8,315 nt of DNA. It comes from an uncultured Lachnospiraceae bacterium (lineage in GTDB: Bacteria > Bacillota > Clostridia > Lachnospirales > Lachnospiraceae). Numbering within the stretch: position 1 is the first letter of the stretch; each line of letters opens with the position of its first letter. The translations under genes were made by a program, and so were the position numbers. Of the stretch, positions 1 to 5,679 are shown one piece after another. The notes under the pieces were generated by a model that ran no database searches, was not told where the DNA came from, and saw nothing but the letters and a program-made list of their open reading frames with translations. Location of the stretch: NCBI GenBank assembly GCA_910586405.1, contig CAJUII010000057.1:1-8315 (forward strand). Direction: 5' to 3'.

Positions 1-661
1 ACTCATCTTGTGTCAATAGCTCCGCCTCTGTCGGGTTGCTCATGAAGGCGCACTCCACAATCACAATCGGAACCGACGTCTTTTTGAGCAGATAATAGCT
101 TCCGTTGTCCTTCGCCACGCGCTCCTTCTCCGGTTTCAAGGTTCGAATCATCTGTGCCTGCATGATCTCTGCCGCTTCCCTGCTCTTGACGGAATCTTTA
201 TAATAAAAGACCTGAACCCCGCTCACAGAAGGGTCGGGATAACTGTTTTGATGTATGCTGACCGCCAACGTCGGTTTCGCCTCCTCGATAATCTCCAGAC
301 GATTTTTCATGTCACGGACTTTCTTGTTGGTATCACTCTCCTTGTACAAACCATTGTCATCTGTCCTAGTCATCACCACATGGATACCATTCTCCTTGAG
401 ATTGCGCTCGAGCTTCAGGGCAATTGCCAGATTGATATCCTTTTCGAGCGCATTGTTTACACCAATCTTGCCAGGATCGATGCCTCCATGTCCAGCATCC
501 ACCACGATCGTGATCTCCTCGCCGTTTTTTTGAAATGTCCTCCTCGCATGTTCCTCCAGCGTACTCACAAACTGCGCCGATTCCCTTGCCACCATGACCA
601 TTGCCAGCACCAACAGAATCGTCAGGATTTTTGTTGTGACATTTCCATATTTCGCATTCAT
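1..661 (-). CDS. cwlD: N-acetylmuramoyl-L-alanine amidase, CwlD-like (partial, C-terminus off window)
   Basis: A zinc-dependent amidase of the Amidase_3 family that cleaves the bond between N-acetylmuramic acid and the L-alanine of the peptide stem. CwlD members make muramic-lactam in spore cortex. I translated 220 codons, open to the left edge. Residues 8-25 form one hydrophobic N-terminal anchor or signal (KILTILLVLAMVMVA), so the enzyme acts outside the membrane. The catalytic domain starts near residue 50. Visible motifs are VVDAGHGG (zinc ligand H58), E73, SIHQN (H137) and IVECAFMSNP (catalytic E203), so the key residues are all present. The ATG at 659-661 is chosen because GGAGAG (667-672) lies at good spacing; a nearby ATG at 655-657 is out of frame. 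The missing end should be only a few tens of residues, as CwlD is about 240 residues. A general cell-wall amidase of the same family is the main alternative. It diverges from the small-peptide gene at 918. Confidence 0.9.
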   Translation of the reverse strand, partial: MNAKYGNVTTKILTILLVLAMVMVARESAQFVSTLEEHARRTFQKNGEEITIVVDAGHGGIDPGKIGVNNALEKDINLAIALKLERNLKENGIHVVMTRTDDNGLYKESDTNKKVRDMKNRLEIIEEAKPTLAVSIHQNSYPDPSVSGVQVFYYKDSVKSREAAEIMQAQMIRTLKPEKERVAKDNGSYYLLKKTSVPIVIVECAFMSNPTEAELLTQDE

Positions 662-794
662 ACCTACTCTCCACATAGATAGGACTCTATAAATATTATG
701 TAAAAAGTAATTTTTCCATGACTCCTTCTTCTTTTTAGAAGTAATTCTCAAATATTTATGAAGAAAAATAAACAAAATTTTATGTAATTTTCCA

Positions 795-834
795 AAAAAA
801 TCAAATCCCAATATATTTATAGAAAGTATTGGGA
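795..834 (-). terminator. Candidate intrinsic terminator on the minus strand
   Basis: TCCCAATA (806-813) and TATTGGGA (827-834) are perfect 8-base inverted repeats with a 13-base loop. Read on the minus strand, the hairpin is followed at once by TTTGATTTTTTT (794-805), a terminator-like U-rich tail. No annotated minus-strand gene lies just upstream, so it would end an antisense transcript crossing the small gene at 918-1010. The stem has only three G-C pairs, so it may instead be an operator or chance. Confidence 0.4.
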
Positions 835-853
835 ACTTGTTTCATAATAAATG

Positions 854-882
854 TTGTAATATTTGCGCAGATATGCTAAAAT
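854..882 (+). promoter_or_regulatory. Sigma-A promoter of the small-peptide gene
   Basis: TTGTAA (854-859), a 17-base spacer and TAAAAT (877-882), with the extended -10 element TG one base before it (TGC at 874-876). The start site is expected near 889, giving a leader of about 29 bases before the ATG at 918. The extended -10 and exact spacing suggest a reasonably strong, constitutive type of promoter. Confidence 0.6.
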
Positions 883-917
883 AATGTCAAAAGAATTCAG
901 ATTGGAGGTATAAAGAA

Positions 918-1010
918 ATGTACGAGGCTCTTGACTTAATCCTCACTATTGCCTTTGTCATAGTGGCCGGCTTTAGTATTTTCAAGATTATCAAAAATAA
1001 AAAGAAATAA
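918..1010 (+). CDS. 30-residue membrane peptide, possible TxpA/BsrG-like type I toxin
   Basis: A complete small gene with an excellent ribosome binding site, GGAGGT at 904-909, eight bases before the ATG. The product begins MYEALDLI, continues with one uninterrupted hydrophobic helix (residues 6-25, including AFVIVAGF), and ends in a basic tail, KIIKNKKK. It has its own promoter (854-882) and a strong terminator five bases past the stop. From memory, Bacillus BsrG and TxpA, and the Firmicute 'holin-like toxin' family, also start with a Tyr-Glu-Ser/Ala-Leu motif, span the membrane once and often end in lysines. This makes a membrane-acting type I toxin the leading idea. Those relatives are usually somewhat longer (about 35-60 residues). 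The toxin role is inferred from resemblance and layout; a harmless small membrane protein is the main alternative. That the frame is translated is well supported. Confidence 0.72.
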   Translation: MYEALDLILTIAFVIVAGFSIFKIIKNKKK

Positions 1011-1014
1011 TTTG

Positions 1015-1045
1015 ATCAGCGGCGGTTATAGTCGCTGATTTTTTT
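1015..1045 (+). terminator. Intrinsic terminator of the small-peptide gene
   Basis: ATCAGCG (1015-1021) pairs with CGCTGAT (1033-1039). The stem can extend by a G-T and a C-G pair, and a run of seven T follows (1039-1045). It sits four bases after the stop codon and isolates the small gene from the chemoreceptor gene downstream. Confidence 0.88.
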
Positions 1046-1062
1046 GTGCATTAATAACGATA

Positions 1063-1091
1063 TTATACAAAAAATGTCACTATATTAAGAA
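1063..1091 (-). promoter_or_regulatory. Possible antisense promoter facing the small-peptide gene
   Basis: On the minus strand a perfect TATAAT lies at 1068-1063, with TTCTTA (1091-1086) 17 bases upstream as a poor -35. A transcript from here (start near 1056) would run through the terminator, coding region and ribosome binding site of the small gene, and could end at the hairpin at 806-834, about 260 nucleotides away. A second candidate, TTGAAA-17-TATGAC (985-957, minus), lies inside the coding region. The perfect -10 is the only firm element, and the region is AT-rich. Confidence 0.3.
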
Positions 1092-1095
1092 GAAA

Positions 1096-1124
1096 TTGAT
1101 AAATAAGGTAAAAAAAGGTATTAT
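1096..1124 (+). promoter_or_regulatory. Sigma-A promoter of the chemoreceptor gene
   Basis: TTGATA (1096-1101), a 17-base spacer and TATTAT (1119-1124). The start site is expected near 1131. No sigma-D (flagellar) element of the TAAA / GCCGATAA type was seen here, so expression is probably not tied to the flagellar sigma factor. Confidence 0.6.
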
Positions 1125-1130
1125 AGTAAT

Positions 1131-1228
1131 GTCATCAATATGTTACAGCTAGTGCACTTGCCACTAGTTTCGGGAAATGCTTTTTTCCCCGCTTGATTGT
1201 ACATATTTTTTTAGAGAGAGGTGTTTAT
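1131..1228 (+). other. Untranslated leader of the chemoreceptor gene with two hairpins
   Basis: CTAGTG (1149-1154) pairs with CACTAG (1162-1167) around a seven-base loop, and GGGAAA (1172-1177) pairs with TTTCCC (1184-1189). The second hairpin is not directly followed by a T tract (the T run at 1205-1212 is 15 bases later), so termination control is not evident. I looked for the conserved cyclic-di-GMP-I riboswitch core and did not find it. Confidence 0.35.
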
Positions 1229-2692
1229 ATGAATCTAGCAGTATTAAAAAATGAGGAAAAACAGATGAACCTCATCATGTTCATATTTATGGACATCATA
1301 CCAGTTGTCGCTTTTGTGTATGTGCTGTTATTTAACGGCGGGCAGACGCGGGATGCCTTCGCCCTGAGCATGATCGGATGCAGCCTGCTGATCAAGCTAT
1401 TTGAAAAGGTACTTGGAAAATACGCCAAATATCTATATATATCCATCCTGCCTGTCATGGGCGCCGTGACAATCGTAGTCGGCACACCTGCTGTATTCGG
1501 TGCGATGGTGGAGGCCTATTTTCTGATTTTATTTATGGCAGTGCCGTACTATGATCTGTCTGTCATCAAGGTATGTGCTGCCTCTACGCTCATCGCGAAT
1601 ATCCTTGCGATGATTTTGTTTCCCCAGGCATATTTTGCCATGTACACGCTTTCTATCTGGATTTTCATCTGGATGGTCTATGTGCTTGCAGTCGTCGTCG
1701 CCGTATTTATCGTTGTCCGAGCACATAAACTGTTCTCCGCAGTGGAGAAAAAAGAAGCGGAGGAGAAAGCTCTGCTACAGAATATCAAAACGGCAGTCAA
1801 CGAAGTACAGCAGTCCTCCACCAGAATCTATGATGCACTACATGACTTTGAGCAGAGCACGGCCGGCATTGCCGCGTCCACAGCAGAGATTTCCAACAGT
1901 GCGAACCTACAGATTGACCAAGTCAAAGGAAGCCTTGATATTTTCAATGACCTCAATGATAAGATCATCGATTCCGAAGATCGGGTCGTACAGACAATGG
2001 AGACTATCAAACAGTTAAAAGACAAGAATGATGAAGGTATCAGTGCCATACGTGAACTGTCCAAGAAATTTGAGGAGAACATCACCTCCACCAAGACAGC
2101 CTCCGAAGGCGTGACGCTCCTGGCGCAGAAATCCAGCTCCATTGTAGAGATCATCGAGAGCATCGGCCAGATCGCAAAGCAGACCAACCTCCTTGCACTC
2201 AATGCGGCAATCGAGGCCGCCAGAGCCGGAGAAGCCGGCAAAGGCTTTGCAGTCGTGGCAGATGAGATCAACTCCCTGTCCGCCGAGTCCGCTACTGCTA
2301 CCCACAAGATCGACGCAATCTTAAAGGATGTCATAACCAGCGTGGCAGAGATTAACAAAGTCATTGACAACAACACTGTCATTGCGATGGAGTCCAACGA
2401 AAAGCTTGACCATACCATCGAAATCTTCAGGAATATGCTCACCTCCTCCGAGGAAGTGATTTCTGTCACCAGCCTGTTAAAAGAGGAACTTGAAAATATC
2501 ATTGCCATCAAGGACCGTTTGCAACAGGCAATGCAGAGTGTCGAGGACATGTCACAGGAATCTGTGCAGAATACAACAGACATCAGTGCATCCACCGAGG
2601 AGCAGGCAGCCGGTGTGGAAAATATCCTCAAGTATATGGAGGACGTTCAGGGCGGTATCAACCAGCTCTCAGCAGTGTTGAATACACCGTAA
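1229..2692 (+). CDS. Methyl-accepting chemotaxis protein with six-helix membrane module
   Basis: A chemoreceptor that signals to the CheA/CheW array. The ATG at 1229 is preferred over an in-frame TTG at 1193, because GAGAGG (1215-1220) stands eight bases before it, giving 487 residues. About six hydrophobic helices fill residues 14-163 (roughly 14-35, 43-58, 68-86, 89-105, 112-131, 139-163) with only short loops, so there is no sizeable extracellular ligand domain. Residues 165-195 run straight into an alpha-helical cytoplasmic rod, and no clear HAMP is visible. The signalling tip is canonical: IGQIAKQTNLLALNAAIEAA at 312-331 followed by RAGEAGKGFAVVADEI at 332-347, including the E329 and R332 region that contacts CheA/CheW. 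Helices with many Ser, Thr, Glu and Gln on either side provide likely methylation sites. There is no C-terminal pentapeptide tether for CheR. No other chemotaxis gene is adjacent. The ligand is unknown; the signalling family is certain. Confidence 0.93.
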   Translation: MNLAVLKNEEKQMNLIMFIFMDIIPVVAFVYVLLFNGGQTRDAFALSMIGCSLLIKLFEKVLGKYAKYLYISILPVMGAVTIVVGTPAVFGAMVEAYFLILFMAVPYYDLSVIKVCAASTLIANILAMILFPQAYFAMYTLSIWIFIWMVYVLAVVVAVFIVVRAHKLFSAVEKKEAEEKALLQNIKTAVNEVQQSSTRIYDALHDFEQSTAGIAASTAEISNSANLQIDQVKGSLDIFNDLNDKIIDSEDRVVQTMETIKQLKDKNDEGISAIRELSKKFEENITSTKTASEGVTLLAQKSSSIVEIIESIGQIAKQTNLLALNAAIEAARAGEAGKGFAVVADEINSLSAESATATHKIDAILKDVITSVAEINKVIDNNTVIAMESNEKLDHTIEIFRNMLTSSEEVISVTSLLKEELENIIAIKDRLQQAMQSVEDMSQESVQNTTDISASTEEQAAGVENILKYMEDVQGGINQLSAVLNTP

Positions 2693-2714
2693 CGAAATAT
2701 ACATCTATAAAGCC

Positions 2715-2756
2715 AAATCGGCAGTTCACCACAAAAAGCGCGTGAACTGCCGATTT
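2715..2756. terminator. Bidirectional terminator between convergent genes
   Basis: A perfect 15-base inverted repeat: 2715-2729 (beginning AAATCGGCAG) and 2742-2756 (ending CTGCCGATTT), with a 12-base loop. The A-rich left flank and T-rich right flank (TTTT at 2754-2757) allow it to end both the chemoreceptor transcript and the metal operon arriving from the right. The last base of the permease stop codon falls within the stem. Confidence 0.9.
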
Positions 2757-3607
2757 TATCTTACCAGCCTGCCAATCAGACAATTGATAAAAAACGCAAT
2801 GATATTCGCCACCACGATCGTAGCGCCAACAGGTGTGGAGAAGTATATAGACAGCACCATCCCTGCCAATGCACAACAAACAGACAAAACCGCAGCATAA
2901 ATCACCACGCCTTTAAAATTCTGTATCACACGCATCGCAGACAATGCTGGAAAAATGACCAGCGCCGAGATCAGCAGCGATCCCACCAGATTCATTGCAA
3001 GCACAATTATGACGGCTGTGATTACAGCGATCAGGTTATTGTACAAGCCAGCCTTCAGCCCGGTCGCCCTCGCAAAGTTCTCATCAAACGTCACGGCAAA
3101 GATACGATTGTACAAAAACACAAACACTGCCACCACAAGCACAGACATCACCACGCACAGCCACACCTCAGCTTTCGTCAATGTCAGGATCGAGGTCGAA
3201 CCAAAAAGCGTGCTGCACACATCCCCCGAGATATTTGCCGATGTGGAAAACAGATTCATCACCAGATAACCCACAGCAAGCGATCCGACAGAGAGCATGG
3301 CAATCGCCGCATCCCCATGAATCTTTGGATTCTGCCCTGTCCGCAGAATCAAAATTGCGGCAAGAATGGTCACAGGCATCACCACCACCGAAGTGCTGCC
3401 AAGGTCAAAGAGCGTTGCCACCGCCAGCGCCCCAAACGCCACATGGGACAAGCCATCCCCGATATAAGAAAACCGCTTGAGCACCAATGTCACGCCGAGC
3501 AGTGCGGCGCTGAGCGCGATTAATGTCCCGACAATGAGCGCGTACCGCACAAACGGATATGTCAGATAAAATTGCAGTGTTTCCAAAATTCCCATTGACT
3601 CCTTCAC
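2756..3607 (-). CDS. Metal ABC transporter permease (ZnuB/ABC-3 family)
   Basis: The membrane channel of a metal-ion importer (zinc or manganese class). The protein is strongly hydrophobic, with about eight to nine helices. It carries family segments such as TLVLKRFSYIGDGLSHVAFG after the first helix and the ATGL / NLVGSLLISALVIFPA block near the C-terminal third, which couples to the ATPase. A GTG start at 3605-3607 is chosen: GGGAGGGG (3615-3622) is seven bases upstream, and the GTG overlaps the ATPase stop codon by four bases (GTGA), a common translational-coupling arrangement. The alternative is ATG at 3593-3595, with AAGGAG only three bases before it. The two starts give 283 or 279 residues, both normal for the family. 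It is the last gene of the operon, ending at the shared terminator. Family certain; metal not determined by sequence. Confidence 0.93.
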   Translation of the reverse strand: MKESMGILETLQFYLTYPFVRYALIVGTLIALSAALLGVTLVLKRFSYIGDGLSHVAFGALAVATLFDLGSTSVVVMPVTILAAILILRTGQNPKIHGDAAIAMLSVGSLAVGYLVMNLFSTSANISGDVCSTLFGSTSILTLTKAEVWLCVVMSVLVVAVFVFLYNRIFAVTFDENFARATGLKAGLYNNLIAVITAVIIVLAMNLVGSLLISALVIFPALSAMRVIQNFKGVVIYAAVLSVCCALAGMVLSIYFSTPVGATIVVANIIAFFINCLIGRLVR

Positions 3608-4305
3608 ACGATTTCCCCTCCCAATTCTCTCCAAAACGCACTGGCTCTGTACGCTCTCGTCGTACCAATAAATGACTTCTCCTTCTCCACATGCAGAATA
3701 TGACTGGCAAACTTCACCGCGGCATGAATGTCATGCGACACCATAATGATCGTCAATCCCTCCTGATTCAAAGTCCTGATCAGATGATAGAACTCCACCG
3801 TCACTTTAGGATCAAGTCCTGTCACCGGCTCATCGAGCACCAACAGTTTGGAGGATGCACACAGCGCCCTCGCCAAAAGTACACGCTGCTGCTGTCCGCC
3901 AGACAGATTGCGGTAACACTCCTTTCTCAAATTCCAGATGTCCATACGGCGCATGTTCTCCTCGGCAAGCTGTTTCTGCGCTTTCTGAAAAAACGGTCTC
4001 CATCCGCACTGAGAGAGTGTTCCAGACAGGACAATCTCCCACACGGACGCCGGAAAATCCTTCTGCACAAAGGTCTGCTGCGGAAGATATCCAATCGCAT
4101 GTGCTTCCAGTCCGTCACCATACACGATATGCCCTCCCATCAGCGGTGTCAGCCCCAGCAGCGTTTTCATCAAGGTGCTCTTGCCCGCACCATTTTCTCC
4201 GACAATGCACAGATAATCCCCCTCATTGACCGAAAAACTGATATGCTCTGCAACAGGTGTTCCCTCATAGCCCAAAATCAGATCTTCACATTGAATGTAT
4301 GCCAT
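3604..4305 (-). CDS. Metal ABC transporter ATP-binding protein (ZnuC-like)
   Basis: The cytoplasmic ATPase that powers the importer; 233 residues, the usual size. All nucleotide-binding motifs are intact: Walker A GENGAGKST (36-44), Q-loop YLPQQ (73-77), signature LSGGQQQR (134-141), Walker B LLVLDEP (154-160), D-loop at 163-166 and the switch histidine in MVSHD (H191). The ATG at 4303-4305 is chosen because GGGAGG (4315-4320) lies nine bases before it. The ATG at 4312-4314 abuts the ribosome binding site with no spacing and cannot be used efficiently. It begins 16 bases after the lipoprotein gene and overlaps the permease start, so the three subunits should be made together. Confidence 0.95.
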   Translation of the reverse strand: MAYIQCEDLILGYEGTPVAEHISFSVNEGDYLCIVGENGAGKSTLMKTLLGLTPLMGGHIVYGDGLEAHAIGYLPQQTFVQKDFPASVWEIVLSGTLSQCGWRPFFQKAQKQLAEENMRRMDIWNLRKECYRNLSGGQQQRVLLARALCASSKLLVLDEPVTGLDPKVTVEFYHLIRTLNQEGLTIIMVSHDIHAAVKFASHILHVEKEKSFIGTTRAYRASAFWRELGGEIV

Positions 4306-4321
4306 ACCTTGCATCCTCCCA

Positions 4322-5374
4322 TCACGCCAAAAGCATTCTTAATACTTTTAAATTCTCCTCCATCGCATTCAGATAACGAAACCCTGCCTCAATCTCCCTG
4401 CGGGAGACGGACTGCAAAGAATTTAGCACACAGATTTGTTGATTTCCTGCCTGTGTATTCTCAATCACGACCTGCGCGAGTCGGTCATCTGATCCGTCCA
4501 GCACTATGACAAAATCAAGCTCCAGCTCCTCCATCTTGTCTGTCAGAAAAGCCACTGTTCCAAAGCCCGCCTCTGTCTCCGCACTGCATCCGTTAAATGC
4601 CGCATAATAGTTCAGTCCGTAATCCTCCACAAAATACCGGAACGGAAACCGATCTGCAAAAAGCAAAGTATCTCTGTTCCCATCGCGCACCGCCTGTTCA
4701 AACTGAATGTCCAGTGCACGCAGCGCAGCGGTATATCTGTCACAGTTTCTTTGATACAGCTGTGCATTCTCGCTGTCCATCGCCATCAGCTGCGCAGCAA
4801 GCCCCTCCACAATCTGCTCTGCATTCCGAAGCGACAGCCAGACATGTTCGTCATACTCCTGTTCATGGTCATGCATCTCGTGCGCATTGAACCGCAAACC
4901 TTCTTCCTCTAACTCTTCAGTTCCATGCAGACCATCCGTGCCCTTGCCATGCCAGACTGAATCAATCCCCTCCACATGCTCCTCCTCGACAAGCCGCCCC
5001 TGAATGGCTTCCATCATATTCATGACGCGCAGATCTGGATTGACCGCCTCCTTCAAGGCATCATCGACCCAGACGTCCGATTCGCCCCCCACATAGACAA
5101 ACAAATCACACGCCGACACCCGCGCGATATCCAGCGCCGACGGTTGAAAATTATGCAGGTCGCCGCCTTGGTCCATCAACAGCGTCAGTGAAAACTGCGC
5201 CTCATTCCCCCGAATCAGCTCTGCCATCCAGTCATATTGTGGAAACGTAGTGCATACAATATGCAAGCGATTGTCATCTGTGCCCATCACGGTATGATCT
5301 GCACAGCCAGATAAGATACCTATATAGAGAAGCAGCATCGAGACTGCCGACAAAACTTTTCTTAAATTCCTCAT
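4322..5374 (-). CDS. Metal-binding lipoprotein of the ABC importer (ZnuA/AdcA-like)
   Basis: The extracellular substrate-binding subunit. Residues 1-24 form a lipoprotein signal with lipobox LSGC, so C24 would be lipidated and anchored. The cluster A-I fold is marked by VCTTFPQYDWM (40-50), the first metal histidine in DLHNFQPSALD (H74) and the second in EHVWLSLRNA (H177). Where ZnuA has a third histidine and PsaA a glutamate, this protein reads FADRFPFRYF (D241, R242), so the site differs from textbook members. Between H74 and H177 is an acidic, histidine-bearing loop (residues 130-176, with H133, H142, H150, H165, H168, H170), a feature of zinc binders. ATG at 5372-5374 is chosen as the start of a proper signal peptide. 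Its ribosome binding site, GGAAGGA, is about 13 bases away, slightly long. An in-frame TTG at 5398 has none. First gene of the operon, 350 residues. Zinc is the likeliest metal, but manganese is possible. Confidence 0.92.
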   Translation of the reverse strand: MRNLRKVLSAVSMLLLYIGILSGCADHTVMGTDDNRLHIVCTTFPQYDWMAELIRGNEAQFSLTLLMDQGGDLHNFQPSALDIARVSACDLFVYVGGESDVWVDDALKEAVNPDLRVMNMMEAIQGRLVEEEHVEGIDSVWHGKGTDGLHGTEELEEEGLRFNAHEMHDHEQEYDEHVWLSLRNAEQIVEGLAAQLMAMDSENAQLYQRNCDRYTAALRALDIQFEQAVRDGNRDTLLFADRFPFRYFVEDYGLNYYAAFNGCSAETEAGFGTVAFLTDKMEELELDFVIVLDGSDDRLAQVVIENTQAGNQQICVLNSLQSVSRREIEAGFRYLNAMEENLKVLRMLLA

Positions 5375-5399
5375 TCCAAGATTCAGATCCTTCCTCAAT

Positions 5400-5451
5400 C
5401 AAAATAGCTTCTATCAAAATTGTTTATACCAAAATAGCCTCTATACAAAAT
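5400..5451 (-). repeat. 15-16-base-period repeats in the metal-operon leader
   Basis: CAAAAT occurs at 5400, 5415, 5430 and 5446 (spacing 15, 15, 16). Two units match over 15 bases with one difference: CAAAATAGCTTCTAT (5400-5414) and CAAAATAGCCTCTAT (5430-5444). The array lies in the transcribed untranslated leader, between the operator and the ribosome binding site. Possible roles are binding of a second regulator or a relic of slippage; neither can be proved here. Confidence 0.55.
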
Positions 5452-5453
5452 AA

Positions 5454-5500
5454 AGATATAATTTAAAAATGCAAATCGTTTGCATTTTTAAATTATATCT
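5454..5500. promoter_or_regulatory. 47-base perfect palindrome, probable metal-repressor operator
   Basis: Two perfect 22-base arms (5454-5475 and 5479-5500) flank the central TCG. The core reads TGCAAA-TCG-TTTGCA and can be viewed as a Fur-family 7-1-7 box (TGCAAAT-C-GTTTGCA, one mismatched pair). It covers the -10 element and the predicted start site of the metal operon, where a bound repressor would block polymerase. Because transcription should start near 5485, inside the palindrome, the full hairpin would not form in that RNA, favouring a DNA-level role. Zur (zinc) is the likeliest binder given the genes; MntR- or Fur-type control is the alternative. The core does not match the Bacillus Zur consensus as I remember it. 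Confidence 0.75.
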
Positions 5501-5520
5501 AATTCCTTCCACAATGTCAA
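5492..5520 (-). promoter_or_regulatory. Full-consensus sigma-A promoter of the metal operon
   Basis: On the minus strand TTGACA (5520-5515), a 17-base spacer and TATAAT (5497-5492): every position matches the consensus. The start site should be near 5485, leaving a leader of about 110 bases. So strong a promoter implies tight repression, which the overlapping palindrome can supply. The palindrome also places a TATAAT on the opposite strand (5457-5462), but it has no good -35. Confidence 0.85.
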
Positions 5521-5604
5521 GAGAGATTTTTACAGATAGAAAACTCTTTCCCCTACTCGCACGCCGGGCGTCCGTCAGCTTCTGCTAACATTGTTCCTTT
5601 GGAT

Positions 5605-5668
5605 GCCCGTGTACATAAAAAGCCTGAAACCGCTTCTATCACAGTTTCAGACTTTTATGCACACGGGC
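5605..5668 (-). terminator. Long hairpin terminator of the GH18 gene
   Basis: Just beyond the GH18 stop codon, 5605-5630 and 5644-5668 form a nearly complete stem: GCCCGTGT with ACACGGGC, CATAAAA with TTTTATG and CTGAAAC with GTTTCAG, separated by small mismatches. On the minus strand the inner hairpin is followed by GCTTTTTATG, a modest U tract that fits termination. On the plus strand it is followed by ACTTTTATG, so it may also stop transcripts coming the other way. Confidence 0.7.
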
Positions 5669-5679
5669 AGGTTTTCCAC

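Noticed and set aside
672..745. Short minus-strand upstream frame (MEKLLFT) before cwlD as a leader peptide
   Set aside because: The putative ribosome binding site is only two bases from its ATG, and there is no attenuator hairpin between it and cwlD.
1141..1200. Cyclic-di-GMP-I riboswitch upstream of the chemoreceptor
   Set aside because: Such riboswitches often precede chemotaxis genes in clostridia, but the conserved core and tetraloop-receptor sequences are absent.
1193..1228. Upstream TTG start adding 12 residues to the chemoreceptor
   Set aside because: No ribosome binding site at that TTG, whereas GAGAGG is correctly placed for the ATG at 1229; the extra residues overlap the leader hairpin flank.
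3691..4509. 272-codon plus-strand open frame
   Set aside because: It is antisense to the well-supported ATPase and lipoprotein genes, is rich in His, Arg and Gln as expected of a shadow frame, and has no ribosome binding site or motif.
5454..5500. Terminator hairpin made by the long palindrome
   Set aside because: It coincides with a full-consensus promoter and start site, the stem is very AT-rich, and no T tract follows either arm.
5570..5590. GC-rich quasi-palindrome ACGCC-G-GGCGT near 5560-5572
   Set aside because: Only five-base arms, not associated with a promoter or terminator; probably chance in a GC-richer patch.
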